Positions 49,363 to 58,428 of a stretch of 64,000 nucleotides of DNA are shown here, in pieces. The notes under the pieces are model-generated. The model worked only from the letters and a program-made list of their open reading frames with translations, searched no databases and was not told the DNA's origin. The number at the start of each line of letters is the position of its first letter. The stretch's first letter is position 1. A program made the translations under genes and the position numbers. The stretch comes from JBBPZK01 sp965219175 (GTDB taxonomy: Bacteria > Actinomycetota > Rubrobacteria > Rubrobacterales > Rubrobacteraceae): contig CBDCNI010000001.1 of the NCBI GenBank assembly GCA_965219175.1, positions 124,001-188,000 on the forward strand, written 5' to 3'.

Positions 49363-50306
49363 GCGGTCTCTCTTTCTCGCTCGAATTTGGATAGTTGTTG
49401 CAGGTCCGGCTGTGCTTCTATTCCCCCGGTACCGGTCGTGGAAAGCGCCCCGCACAGGCATCCGGAGTAGAGCGCGTGTTCCAGATCTCGTCCTTCCAAT
49501 AGCCGGAACAGGAACCCTGCGTCGAAGCTGTCTCCGGCTCCGGTTGTATCCACGGGCTCCACCGGGGGCGGCTCACAACTCGCCGTCTTGCCGTGACGGC
49601 GTCCACTGGCCCCGGCCGCGCCACGCTTCACGACGACGGTGGGAATCTCCGCGAACTCATTCATGGCCTCCTCGACGGTCTCCCTACCAGCTATCCTGAG
49701 AATTTCCTGCTCGTTCGGCATGAAGATGTCTGTTTCGCGCAGGGCCTGGCGGAGGTCGGAGTCCCAGTTCTCAGCGGGGTCCCAGCCTGGATCCAGGGAC
49801 GTAGTAGCCCCCGCCGCGCGGGCCTGGGCGAAGAGTCCCGCGAGCCCCGGCTGGATGCCTTCTTGCAGGAAATAGCAGCCGAGATGGACGTGCTGCGTCG
49901 TCTCCAACAGCGTTCCATCCACGTCTTGCGGACGCAGCTCCGGGATGGCCCCCACGTTCGTTAACATCGCCCGGTCAGTACCACGAACCAGATGAACCGT
50001 GAGCCCGGTCTTCAGTGCCGGGTCTTCCACTATGGCCGAGGTGTCGATCCCCGCTTGCCGCAGCCGGTTTATCATGAACTCACCGAAAGGGTCCACGCCG
50101 ACCTTGCCGACGAAACCGACTCTCAGCCCGAGCCGGGCCGCCTGGCAGGCGAAGATGGCGGAGGAACTACCCACGGTCATGACGGCGTCGTCCACCAGCT
50201 TCTCCACCTGCCCGAATACCGGCGTGACATCCCCGTAGAGCAGGAGATCCACGTTGAGCTCACCGATCACCAGCACGTCGAAAATCTTCTCGCGTGAACC
50301 GGTCAC
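49359..50306 (-). CDS. PfkB-family sugar kinase
   Basis: This protein has 315 residues from the GTG at 50306, which overlaps the permease stop (GTGA). The ribokinase fold shows L-V-I-G-E-L-N-V-D at the start, G-x-V-G-x-D-P-F-G-E, T-V-V-V-K-R-G-A-A-G near the ATP site and the catalytic D-T-T-G-A-G-D-S-F-D-A-G, with the base Asp present. It phosphorylates a sugar or sugar phosphate such as tagatose 6-phosphate. The short loop R-R-H-G-K-T after the ATP-site strand is unremarkable. It is coupled to both neighbours. Confidence 0.88.
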   Translation of the reverse strand: MTGSREKIFDVLVIGELNVDLLLYGDVTPVFGQVEKLVDDAVMTVGSSSAIFACQAARLGLRVGFVGKVGVDPFGEFMINRLRQAGIDTSAIVEDPALKTGLTVHLVRGTDRAMLTNVGAIPELRPQDVDGTLLETTQHVHLGCYFLQEGIQPGLAGLFAQARAAGATTSLDPGWDPAENWDSDLRQALRETDIFMPNEQEILRIAGRETVEEAMNEFAEIPTVVVKRGAAGASGRRHGKTASCEPPPVEPVDTTGAGDSFDAGFLFRLLEGRDLEHALYSGCLCGALSTTGTGGIEAQPDLQQLSKFERERETA

Positions 50307-51166
50307 TTTCCGGACCCAGCGACCAGGCCACGGATAAAGAACCGCTGTCCGAACAGGTAAAGGAGGAGCATTGGTACCGTGGCGATCAATGCTCCGGACA
50401 TAACGAGAGGCTCGTTTACCGTGTATTGACCCTTGAAGAGGGTCAGGCCCGCTATGAGGGTCCGGCTCTGGTTGCTCTGGAGGAATACGAGGGCGATGAG
50501 GAGTTCGTTCCATACCCAAAGTGAGTTGACTATTATGCAGGTCAGGAGCGCCGGGGCGCTGAGGGGCAAAACTATTCGCCACAGGATACCGAAGGTAGAG
50601 CAGCCGTCGATACGGGCGGCCTCTTCTATCTCGTATGGCAGAGTTCGGAAGAAGTTAGTCAGCAGATAAACCGAGAGGGGGATCGTAAGCCCCGCGTAGA
50701 TGATGATGACCGAAGGCAGGGTGTTTATGAGGTTGGCCTTGACCATCAGCAAGAACAGCGGGACCACCAGCACGACAGGAGGCACCACCATGAGGGAGAC
50801 GGTTCCGTTCAGGATTGCGTCCCTTCCGTAAAAGTTCATCCGTGCCAGGGCGTAGGCGGCGAAGATGCTGGCGGCCGTCGCCAACAAGACCGAGCAAACC
50901 GTGACTATGACGCTGTTCAAAGCCCACGTGATGAGGTCGCCGTTGCTGAGCGCTTCCCGAATATTCATTAGCGTGGGGGAGAGAGGAGGAAGGAATTGGT
51001 TGCTCAGGTACCCTTTTCGGTTCTTGAGGGCGGTGACCACCATGTAGTAGAGGGGATATATCGCGATCACGCTCGTGGCGACGAGCACCACCTGCCCTAC
51101 TATCGCACCCGGTCTAATACGCTTCGGTTTACCGCTTGATCTTCTACCGGACGTCGTCGTCGACAT
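50303..51166 (-). CDS. ABC sugar transporter permease (MalG type)
   Basis: This 287-residue protein has six helices with the cytoplasmic EAA loop E-E-A-A-R-I-D-G-C-S-T-F-G-I-L-W-R-I-V-L-P, as in the CUT1 (MalG/UgpE) family. It pairs with the MalF-type permease encoded before it (23-base overlap) and the binding protein. No ATP-binding subunit is in the operon, so a shared ATPase of MsmK/UgpC type encoded elsewhere is expected, as is common in Gram-positives. Confidence 0.92.
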   Translation of the reverse strand: MSTTTSGRRSSGKPKRIRPGAIVGQVVLVATSVIAIYPLYYMVVTALKNRKGYLSNQFLPPLSPTLMNIREALSNGDLITWALNSVIVTVCSVLLATAASIFAAYALARMNFYGRDAILNGTVSLMVVPPVVLVVPLFLLMVKANLINTLPSVIIIYAGLTIPLSVYLLTNFFRTLPYEIEEAARIDGCSTFGILWRIVLPLSAPALLTCIIVNSLWVWNELLIALVFLQSNQSRTLIAGLTLFKGQYTVNEPLVMSGALIATVPMLLLYLFGQRFFIRGLVAGSGK

Positions 51167-52100
51167 CGACGCTCCTCCTTCTGAGTCTGGCTTGAAAGAA
51201 GATGAGCACGGAAACGGCGGCCAGCAAGATGACGGCCAGGGCCGAGGCTATGGCTGGAGACTGGAAGTTGAAGGCGTTCTGCCAGATGTAGAACTCCATG
51301 ATGACCGAGGAGAAGCCCGGTCCTCCGCCCGTCATGGTGTATACGTAGGCGAATACCCAACTGAGCATGGTCATGATCTCCACGACCACGAAGAACTCTA
51401 TTACGGAGCGCATCTGGGGTATCGTCACGTGGCGGTGCATCTGGTACCAGTTGGTCCCGTCCAGCTTCGCGGCTTCGAGGAGTTCCAACGGCAAGGACAT
51501 GAGTCGTGCCAGGAACAACACTACTCCGAAGCCGAGTTCTCGGTAGATGATGACGCTCATGATCGAGGGGAGCACGAACTTTGGATTACCGAGCCAGTCC
51601 TGGGCGAGAAACCCCGCTCCGGACGAGCGGAGAATCTCGTTCAGGATGCCGTTTGTACTGTAGAGGTAGATGAAGGTGGTGCCGACGACCGGGATAGCCA
51701 GGATGTACGGCGTGAAGATCAAGGTTCGGTACACTTTCCATCCCCTTACCTGGTCGAACAAGATAAGGGCGAAGATCAGCGCCAGAACAGTCATGATCGG
51801 GACGGAGAGAAGCAGTATCAGGTTATGCACCACCGCCTTTTTGAACACCGGGTCGCCCAACAGGAACTTGTAGTTCTCGAACCCGAAGGTCGGGGTTCCG
51901 GTCACTGACGGCACCTGCAGGCTGGTACGCACTATCTCCACAAAGGGATAGGCGAACACCAGCAAAAGGAAGACGGCGGCCGGCGCCAGGTACAGATAAG
52001 GGCGCAGCGACGCCTGCCACCGCCCCTTCTTCCGTCCTGCCGGATAGGACCCCGGAATCCTCTCTGCGGAGGCGTCGGTTTTTGACACCGGCTTCCTCAA
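51144..52100 (-). CDS. ABC sugar transporter permease (MalF type)
   Basis: This 318-residue protein has six helices after a basic N-terminus (A-G-R-K-K-G-R-W-Q). The EAA-like loop is L-E-L-L-E-A-A-K-L-D-G-T-N-W-Y-Q-M, and P-Y-I-L-A-I-P-V-V-G-T-T-F-I-Y-L lies in a core helix. It forms a heterodimer with the MalG-type partner. Its stop and the next start overlap by 23 bases, and its own start overlaps the binding-protein stop by four. Confidence 0.91.
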   Translation of the reverse strand: MRKPVSKTDASAERIPGSYPAGRKKGRWQASLRPYLYLAPAAVFLLLVFAYPFVEIVRTSLQVPSVTGTPTFGFENYKFLLGDPVFKKAVVHNLILLLSVPIMTVLALIFALILFDQVRGWKVYRTLIFTPYILAIPVVGTTFIYLYSTNGILNEILRSSGAGFLAQDWLGNPKFVLPSIMSVIIYRELGFGVVLFLARLMSLPLELLEAAKLDGTNWYQMHRHVTIPQMRSVIEFFVVVEIMTMLSWVFAYVYTMTGGGPGFSSVIMEFYIWQNAFNFQSPAIASALAVILLAAVSVLIFFQARLRRRSVDVDDDVR

Positions 52101-53521
52101 ATTCCTTTAGGTTCCGCGGGTGTCCAGGACTTCCAGTTCTTGAGTTGCGCGGGCTGCTGTGAACTCCACCGGCGGGCGACCTGCACCCAGAGCTGGGAAG
52201 CGTCTTTAGGGGTACCGCTCTTGGAGAGAATCTGCTGTCCGGCCGGGATGTTGGCTTGCGAGTCGACCTGGACCGGGTTGTAGTTCTCGAGCCATACCTG
52301 GGGTCCGGCGGTCTCCCACTCGTACATCTGCTTGAGTACGGGGTCCGTGATGGCGGAGGCGTCGAAACGCTTGTCCGCGACGCCCACGTTGGTAAGCGCG
52401 TACCAGCGCTTCATCCGCTCCGGGGTGTGCATAAACTTGAGAAAGTCGGCGGCTTCCTGTTTGTTCTCGGACCACTTACAGATGAAGTGGGAGATAGACT
52501 GGGTGGCGTTAAAAGACTCCGCGAGTTTGCCCGTCCCGAACTTCGGGAACTTCATAACGCCCACCTTGTCCTTGCCCACGTCCTTCTGCCACTGTTGCAC
52601 GATCCCGTCCGTGCCGAGCGACATCGCCGAAGCCCCCTTGGAGAAGATAGCGTGACCCTGGTCCAGCGGGAGAGAGTTGACCGAGTCGTTGAAGTAACCT
52701 TTCTTGACCATCTCTTGCAGGCGCTCGTACCAGCCGGTGTACTTTGCACCCGCGAGCTTGTTGCCGTCGACTATGGCCTTTACCCACTCGTCGAGTGAGT
52801 CGAGGTTCTGGAGCTCCATGTTGGAGAAGAACCACGCTCCGCCGTAGCCGTCCTGGTTACCTATGCTGAACGGTGTAGTGCCTGACTTCTTGAGCTTCTG
52901 ACAGGCCGCGAGAAACTCGTCCCAGGTCTTCGGCGGGCTACTCGGATCCAGGCCCGCCTTTTTGTAGAGGTCCTTGTTGTAGGCGACGGCTATGCCTATC
53001 AGGTACATGGGCATGGCCCAGAGCTTGCCGTTATAGGTATTCTCGGTGGTGTTCAACCACTGGCTCGTCTCGCTCTTCGGCACGTAGTCGCTGATCGGAA
53101 CCACCGCGTCCTGCCAGACTTGGGTGAGCACCGGTCCGGTGGCCCACTGAGAGGCGATGTCCGGTCCCTGCTTGGCTGAAACCGCGGCCTGGAACGCGCT
53201 TATGAGGGTGTCCGTGGATTGCGGGACGACGTTTATCTTCAGGTCCGGCTTCTTTTTCTTGTAGGCGGCGACGGTCTCGTTCATCCACTTGTTCGCGCCC
53301 GGCGCATCGGACTCGCCCCAGTACCAAAACGTAAGTTGGCCTTTTACGCTCTTGACTTTCGGGGCGCTCGACTGCTGTTGTCCGCCTCCCCCGCATGCGG
53401 CCAAGAGGCCCGGAAACGCGGCGGCTCCCGCGCCCGCTCCCATCAACTTGAGGAAGTGTTTCCTGCTCAGTCCTCCACCAGAAAGGTCCCCGGCACCTTT
53501 GTTTCCTTCTTCACGGTCCAT
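52097..53521 (-). CDS. Sugar-binding lipoprotein of the ABC importer
   Basis: This protein has 474 residues from the ATG at 53521, chosen because GAGGAGG lies upstream (an ATG 24 bases earlier has no such site). The signal region S-R-K-H-F-L-K-L-M-G-A-G-A-G-A-A-A-F-P-G, followed by L-L-A-A-C-G-G-G-G, combines a Tat-like S-R-K-x-F-L-K motif with a lipobox. The mature part is a family 1 extracellular solute-binding protein (L-T-F-W-Y-W-G-E-S-D, then Q-S-T-D-T-L-I-S-A-F-Q-A-A-V). It presents the sugar to the MalF/MalG pair. The sugar is unknown, and downstream genes favour a galactose/tagatose-type or amino-sugar compound. Confidence 0.9.
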   Translation of the reverse strand: MDREEGNKGAGDLSGGGLSRKHFLKLMGAGAGAAAFPGLLAACGGGGQQQSSAPKVKSVKGQLTFWYWGESDAPGANKWMNETVAAYKKKKPDLKINVVPQSTDTLISAFQAAVSAKQGPDIASQWATGPVLTQVWQDAVVPISDYVPKSETSQWLNTTENTYNGKLWAMPMYLIGIAVAYNKDLYKKAGLDPSSPPKTWDEFLAACQKLKKSGTTPFSIGNQDGYGGAWFFSNMELQNLDSLDEWVKAIVDGNKLAGAKYTGWYERLQEMVKKGYFNDSVNSLPLDQGHAIFSKGASAMSLGTDGIVQQWQKDVGKDKVGVMKFPKFGTGKLAESFNATQSISHFICKWSENKQEAADFLKFMHTPERMKRWYALTNVGVADKRFDASAITDPVLKQMYEWETAGPQVWLENYNPVQVDSQANIPAGQQILSKSGTPKDASQLWVQVARRWSSQQPAQLKNWKSWTPAEPKGI

Positions 53522-53548
53522 CTTCGTCGCCTCCTCGTCCTTCACCGC

Positions 53549-54373
53549 TCACACGCCGTCGCTTCGCAAACCCAAACCTCTGGAGACCGAGGTCTCCATC
53601 AGGGCCAACTCCACCTCCATCCCCTGCTCCCGCAGATCCGCGACGACGGCCTCTGGCACCATGGAGTCGGAGATCAAACGCCGCACCCGACCTATCGGCG
53701 CGACACGCATCATGGCAATCTTCCCGAACTTGGTGTGGTCCGCCATGACGGTTATCTCCTTGGCGGAGGCCATTAGCGCGCGGTCGCTCTGGACCTCGGT
53801 CATGTCGTCGGCTGAGAAACCGTAATCCACGTGTACCGCCGGGCTCCCCATAAAGAGCTTGTCCGCACGCAGGTTGCTCAACGCGTCCTCCGTCAGCGCG
53901 CCCAACATAGACATCTCCGAGTGCCTGAGATCCCCTCCGGTTATCACCGTCTTGATGTGCCGGTAAGGGGCCAACAAAGACGCGACGTTGAGGGCGTTCG
54001 TGATAACGGTAAGCTCCCGACGATCGCCCAAATAAGGGATCATCTCGGCCGTCGTGGTTCCCCCACTGATGATGACCACATCACCGTCATCCACGTGCCA
54101 GGCAGCAGCCTGTCCGATACGCCGTTTCTCCTCGACCCGGAGAGACGCCCGCTCGAGAACCGGCAACTCCGGCAAACCCTGAGACCTTCTCAGACGCCTC
54201 GGCACCGCCCCCCCATGCCCACGCTCTATGTACCCTTGTTTACTAAGCTGGACGAGGTCTCGACGCACGGTCGCCTCGCTTACACCAAACCGCTCCTTGA
54301 GCTCGACCACCGTAGACCCGTCGTTCTTCTCTATCAGCGCGACCATCTGCTGACGCCTCTCTACATCAAGCAC
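53549..54373 (-). CDS. DeoR-family transcriptional regulator
   Basis: This 274-residue protein has an N-terminal helix-turn-helix (E-R-R-Q-Q-M-V-A-L-I-E, then V-V-E-L-K-E-R-F-G-V-S-E-A-T-V-R-R-D-L) and a C-terminal sugar-phosphate-binding domain with I-S-G-G-T-T-T-A-E-M and G-x-x-Y-G-F-S-A-D-D. It is the first gene of the ABC-kinase-isomerase operon, 27 bases before the binding protein, and probably represses it until a sugar phosphate binds. GTG at 54373 is the start. A candidate operator and promoter lie at 54487-54516. Confidence 0.9.
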   Translation of the reverse strand: MLDVERRQQMVALIEKNDGSTVVELKERFGVSEATVRRDLVQLSKQGYIERGHGGAVPRRLRRSQGLPELPVLERASLRVEEKRRIGQAAAWHVDDGDVVIISGGTTTAEMIPYLGDRRELTVITNALNVASLLAPYRHIKTVITGGDLRHSEMSMLGALTEDALSNLRADKLFMGSPAVHVDYGFSADDMTEVQSDRALMASAKEITVMADHTKFGKIAMMRVAPIGRVRRLISDSMVPEAVVADLREQGMEVELALMETSVSRGLGLRSDGV

Positions 54374-54957
54374 GATACCCTCGCTCGCACGAAAAGGTCA
54401 CCCGGAGCCCACGAGTAGCCACGACGGCAGACGGTTACTAGACCCGATGAGCCGTCCGGCAATCTCTCGATAAAGCTATACTCATTCATATACAAGCGCA
54501 TATTGTCATAAACAATCATCAGATGCAAGTATATTGACCTCGAATGTTCAGACGTGCCATTTTAAGGTTCACCTGGCGATTGCGAAAAGGTTGCTGAGAA
54601 CTGGCGAGAAATCGCTATCTGGGTCGGAAACAAGTGGAGGTATCGATTCCGCAGCGCACGGTTCGAGTGAGTCTGGGATGCTTAGAGCTCTTGGCTCCCC
54701 TTCTGTTCATTCCTCGGCGGTTCGTTGGGTAATGATCGCACCGAGGAAGTCCAAGGTCAGCTAAAGTTTCCGAGGAGGTACGAGGAACAATTGGATCAGG
54801 ATACTGCTGTGGGATTCCAGTACGATAGTCTCGACGAGCACGAGATGGACAAGGACCTTGCCGGATGCTTTGAGACAATAACTCCGTTCCAAGATGGCCG
54901 AGAATAGCATTACAGAACCTACCGAATCTTCTGTAAGACGTGCCTGGCAACCGCTTG
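54374..54957. other. Intergenic region between the sugar operon and the ceramide-type cluster
   Basis: About 580 bases, AT-rich from about 54470 to 54560. It holds the upstream region of the DeoR operon (promoter listed separately) and the 3' flank of the epimerase gene. Short open frames exist on both strands between 54530 and 54950 but have no ribosome site and no recognisable protein pattern. A decayed mobile element cannot be excluded. Confidence 0.4.
54487..54516 (-). promoter_or_regulatory. Candidate promoter and operator of the DeoR/sugar operon
   Basis: On the minus strand TTGTTT (54510-54515) and TATATG (54487-54492) are spaced by 17 bases. The palindrome ATTGT-CATAA-ACAAT (54502-54516) overlaps the -35 box and is a possible DeoR site. 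The leader to the GTG at 54373 would be about 105 bases. Confidence 0.32.
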
Positions 54958-55905
54958 TTAGAGCCAGCCTTCTTCCCGGTACCAGCGAGCCGTTCTCGCT
55001 AATCCTTCGGAGAGCGGAACTTCGGCGCACCAGCCCAGCTCTTGCTCCGTAGTTGAGGGGTCGCAGGTCCAAGTGTGGACGGTCAGGTCCTCGGCCCGCC
55101 GCTCATCGAAAACGGGGACAGAGCCGAAGGGTTTCGCTGCAAGCTCCGCTGCTCGTCCGGCGAGTCGGAAGCCAGCGGTGGGAAGGCGAAAGACGCGGAC
55201 GGATCTTCCAAGCGCCTCTTCCAACTTCCCGGCGACCTCTTGCCAGGAGTAAGAGGACCTCTCGGCGATTGGAAAGGGGCCGAAACTCGTGGTCCCGCGA
55301 GCCGCCGCGAGTACGGCTTTCGCCACGTCGGAGTCGTAGACGGGCTGTAGGGAGCCGGGACCGGTGGGCAGAGTGAGCCAGCCTCTTTTCGCCATCTTGA
55401 ATAGGGGGAGCAGGTCCGTGTCGCGCGGGCCGTAGACGGCGGCGGGGCGTAAGATTACGATCCGCATCGGGCCGTCGAGGTCGCGTAGGAGTTTCTCTGC
55501 TTCGAGCTTACTTCGTCCGTAGGCGCTTGCGGGATGCTCGTGTCCGTCCGGGCCTCGGGCGGCGAGGCTGCTGATCTGGACGAAGCGCCCGACTCCCGCA
55601 CCCCGCGCCGCCTCCGCCAGCCGACGCGTTCCGTCGGCGTTGACCCGATAGTAATCTTCGGGACGGCGGGCGCTGGTGACGCCGGCTACGTGAACGACGA
55701 CTTCGACGTTTTCAAGGGCTTTCGATAGGTCGTCCGGATGGTCGAGGTCCAGGAGGGTTCGTTCTACAGGGAGGTTGGAGATCCAACGCGCGTCGCTCGT
55801 GGCTCGGAGGCCGCAACGAACTTTATAGCCCGCCGCGACGAAGGCTTCCGCTATGTGGCTGCCGACGAAACCGGTGGCCCCGGTTATGAGAACGCGGCCA
55901 GACAT
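54958..55905 (-). CDS. NAD-dependent epimerase/dehydratase, candidate ceramide ketoreductase (CerR-like)
   Basis: This 315-residue extended SDR has T-G-A-T-G-F-V-G-S-H at the N-terminus, H-V-A-G-V-T-S, S-S-L-A-A-R-G-P, catalytic Y-G-R-S-K and R-P-A-A-V-Y-G-P. On sequence alone it is a sugar- or steroid-type reductase. It is the third gene of a series with serine palmitoyltransferase and a GNAT-like acyltransferase (gaps 9 bases each). In Caulobacter-type ceramide synthesis an epimerase-family protein, CerR, reduces 3-oxo-ceramide, and this gene has the same place. That assignment is inference from context. Confidence 0.82.
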   Translation of the reverse strand: MSGRVLITGATGFVGSHIAEAFVAAGYKVRCGLRATSDARWISNLPVERTLLDLDHPDDLSKALENVEVVVHVAGVTSARRPEDYYRVNADGTRRLAEAARGAGVGRFVQISSLAARGPDGHEHPASAYGRSKLEAEKLLRDLDGPMRIVILRPAAVYGPRDTDLLPLFKMAKRGWLTLPTGPGSLQPVYDSDVAKAVLAAARGTTSFGPFPIAERSSYSWQEVAGKLEEALGRSVRVFRLPTAGFRLAGRAAELAAKPFGSVPVFDERRAEDLTVHTWTCDPSTTEQELGWCAEVPLSEGLARTARWYREEGWL

Positions 55906-55914
55906 CTTATGAGT

Positions 55915-57027
55915 TTACAGGGACTTCTGGTAGATGCGGTAGGTCTTGTAGAGTCGCGCGCCGCCCGCTTCGATGCCGCGGATTATGGCCCGGTTGTCTT
56001 CCAGGACCCACGAGCACTCACAGCTTTTGTAGCCTTTCGCCATTGCACGATGGTAAAGCTCGTCGGCGAGCACTACTTCCAGGCCCTTGTTGCGATGTTC
56101 CGGCACGATGCCCAGTATGACCAGACGCAACTGGTTCACTATCTTCTTGCGGTTCAGGAAAGCCAGGATACCGTCCGGTATCAGACGGCCGTGCGCGCGT
56201 TTGAAGATCTGGTTGACGTCCGGCAGGCACAGGGCGACGCCGGCTGTCTCTCCCTCCATCTCGACGAACAGGACGAGGTCCGGGGCGACGACGAGCTTCA
56301 GCTCGCTCGCCAGGTTGTCGAACTCGGCGTCGGTGTACTTTACGAAGCCCCAGTTCTCGATCCAGGCGCCATTGTAGAGTTTCTTGAGCCGTCCCAACTC
56401 TTCGTTCAGGTGCTTCATCTCGGCGGGCCGGACGGTCGGTTCGTAGCGTTTGCGGACCCGTTCTGCGAGGCGTGGGACCCTCTCTCCCACCTCCTGCTCC
56501 CACGTAAAGAGGTAGGCGTAGAGGTCCTTGATCTTCTCGTAACCCGCACCCTCGGCGTAGCGTGGATACTCGGCCGGGTTGTAAGGCATCATCATGTACG
56601 GGTCAGTGTCGAAAGCGTCTATCTGAAAGCCGGCTCCATCGTTCATCGAGGGATTTGCGGGACCCCGCACAGCACTCCGCCCCAGCACTCTCCCCCACTC
56701 CTCGACGCGTCCCAGCAGCGCGTCCGCCGCCTCCCGGTCCTCCGCCTCGAAGAATCCGAAAAAGACCAGGTTGTCGCCGTGCGTATCGTTATGGTTGTCG
56801 TCGTCTATAGCGGCTACGCGCCCGACTACCCTCCCGTCCCGTTCAGCGAGGAACTGCCCGATCCGCGCGTGCTGGTAGAAAGGGTTCTTTCTCGGGTCGA
56901 ACTTGCGCTTCTCGTCGAAGATAAGGGGCGCGACCCAGTGCGGGTCGTCGCGGTACTTCGTAAACGGGTAGCGGATAAACCGCTTCAGGTCGGCGCGCGA
57001 TTCGACGGGCCGTATCTTGGTGGTCAA
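55915..57027 (-). CDS. GNAT-fold acyltransferase, candidate bacterial ceramide synthase
   Basis: This 370-residue protein starts I-R-P-V-E-S-R-A-D-L-K-R-F-I-R-Y-P and has F-F-G-F-F-E-A-E-D, G-P-A-N-P-S-M-N-D-G-A-G-F and a C-terminal GNAT-like domain with L-V-I-L-G-I-V-P-E-H-R-N-K-G-L-E. This is the large acyl-CoA N-acyltransferase family repeatedly found beside serine palmitoyltransferase. Its Caulobacter representative, to my recollection, is bCerS, which N-acylates 3-oxo-sphinganine. Context (nine bases after the palmitoyltransferase gene) supports that role. Acyl donor unknown. Confidence 0.82.
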   Translation of the reverse strand: MTTKIRPVESRADLKRFIRYPFTKYRDDPHWVAPLIFDEKRKFDPRKNPFYQHARIGQFLAERDGRVVGRVAAIDDDNHNDTHGDNLVFFGFFEAEDREAADALLGRVEEWGRVLGRSAVRGPANPSMNDGAGFQIDAFDTDPYMMMPYNPAEYPRYAEGAGYEKIKDLYAYLFTWEQEVGERVPRLAERVRKRYEPTVRPAEMKHLNEELGRLKKLYNGAWIENWGFVKYTDAEFDNLASELKLVVAPDLVLFVEMEGETAGVALCLPDVNQIFKRAHGRLIPDGILAFLNRKKIVNQLRLVILGIVPEHRNKGLEVVLADELYHRAMAKGYKSCECSWVLEDNRAIIRGIEAGGARLYKTYRIYQKSL

Positions 57028-57036
57028 GTCAGCACT

Positions 57037-58299
57037 CTAGTCGATGACGCCCAGGCTCTTGCCCACCTGGGCGAAGACCTCGACCAGCTTGTCTATCTGA
57101 TCCGTGGTGTGGTTGGCGTTGACGCTGGTGCGGATGAGGCTCCCGTTGTGCGGAACACCGGGAGGCAGGGCCGGCGTCGTGAAGATACCGCCATCCCACA
57201 GCGCTTTCCAAAAGATGACGGTAAGCTCATCCGGCCCGACGAGTACCGGAACTATCGGCGTCTCGGAGCCTAGAGTTTCGAAGCCGAACGAGTTGAGCCC
57301 GTCCCGCAAGCGCGAGGCGTTATCGAGCAGCTTCTCGCGTTGCCAGGACTCTGTCTCCATCACCTCCAGCGCCTTCAGGGTCACGGCGACCTGCATGGCC
57401 GGCAGGGCCGCGGTAAAGATAAAGGGCCTTGCGTGGTGCTTGACGTAGTTGACGACCGCCTTCGGACCGGCCACGAAGCCGCCCACGGAAGCGAAGGACT
57501 TCGAGAAAGTCCCTATAACCAGGTCCACCTCGTCTTCTAGCCCAAAGTGCTCCGGGGTGCCACGCCCGCCCTCGCCTAGAACGCCGGTGGCGTGGGCGTC
57601 GTCGACGACGACTCGGGCTCCGTACTTGCGCGCCAACTCGACGATGCCCGGCAAGTCGGCGATATGGCCGCTCATGGAGAAGATGCCGTCGGTGACGATC
57701 ATTCGCCCCCCCGGCTTGCCCGCGTCGCGCTCCAGCAGACGCTCCAGGTGGTCCAGGTCGTTGTGCCGGTACTTGCGCAGCGTTCCGAAGGAGAGCCTGG
57801 CCCCGTCGTAGAGGCAAGCGTGGTTCTCGCGGTCGAAGTAGAGTGTGTCCTGGCGTCCCGTGAGCGAGCTGATCGTCGCCAGGACCCCCAGGTAACCGGT
57901 GCTGAAAGTAAGGACCGCCTCCGAACCCATAAAGCCGGCCAGCCGTTGCTCCAGTTCCTCGTGCAGGGCGAGCGTACCCGTCAGGAAGCGGGAGCCGGTG
58001 CAACTCGTGCCGTAGCGGTCGAATACCCCGCTGGCGGCTTCTTGCAAACGAGCGTCCTGGGTCAAGCCGAGATAATCGTTCGAGCCGGTGATGATCATCT
58101 CCCGCCCGTCCACTACCACGGTTCCGCCGTCCTGCTCGGAGATGGTCTGAAAATACGGGTAGACGCCTAGATCCTTTGCCTCATCCGCCCTGGTGAAAGT
58201 GTATGCCTTGTCGAACACATCTCCGGAATGAGAGTCGCCGTCTTCAAGGCCGTACTCCGGTAGTTCCTGGATGCGACCGAGGTTTATATGATCTGGCAA
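57037..58299 (-). CDS. spt: Serine palmitoyltransferase-type alpha-oxoamine synthase
   Basis: This 420-residue PLP enzyme has the alpha-oxoamine synthase plan: D-L-G-V-Y-P-Y-F-Q-T-I (46-53) in the N-terminal arm, T-G-S-N-D-Y-L-G-L (71-79), Y-G-T-S-C-T-G-S-R-F (96-105), the ring-stacking His160 in E-N-H-A, D-D-A-H (233-236) and the Schiff-base Lys267 in G-T-F-S-K-S-F. The arm and the E-H-F-G-L-E-D segment fit serine palmitoyltransferase better than KBL or BioF, although biotin or threonine enzymes cannot be fully excluded. TTG at 58299 follows GGAGGA. It is first in the series with the acyltransferase and epimerase genes, which supports sphingoid-base synthesis. Confidence 0.87.
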   Translation of the reverse strand: MPDHINLGRIQELPEYGLEDGDSHSGDVFDKAYTFTRADEAKDLGVYPYFQTISEQDGGTVVVDGREMIITGSNDYLGLTQDARLQEAASGVFDRYGTSCTGSRFLTGTLALHEELEQRLAGFMGSEAVLTFSTGYLGVLATISSLTGRQDTLYFDRENHACLYDGARLSFGTLRKYRHNDLDHLERLLERDAGKPGGRMIVTDGIFSMSGHIADLPGIVELARKYGARVVVDDAHATGVLGEGGRGTPEHFGLEDEVDLVIGTFSKSFASVGGFVAGPKAVVNYVKHHARPFIFTAALPAMQVAVTLKALEVMETESWQREKLLDNASRLRDGLNSFGFETLGSETPIVPVLVGPDELTVIFWKALWDGGIFTTPALPPGVPHNGSLIRTSVNANHTTDQIDKLVEVFAQVGKSLGVID

Positions 58300-58428
58300 G
58301 TCATTCCTCCAGTGTTATACGATCGGCGCCCTGCAAGTCGTCTTGTTGCAACTCTGATCAAGCCCTGAATATACACGATACCAACGCGAGGTACACGTAA
58401 GGATTTTTACGAGGCCCTCTCTTGAAGA

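Noticed and set aside
54530..54950. Decayed transposase between the sugar operon and the epimerase gene
   Set aside because: Short frames on both strands show no transposase motif, and no terminal inverted repeats or target duplications were found.
55738..57273. Long plus-strand open frame of 511 codons
   Set aside because: It lies antisense to the acyltransferase and neighbouring genes, has no coherent motifs, and reflects the GC-rich codon pattern of the real genes.
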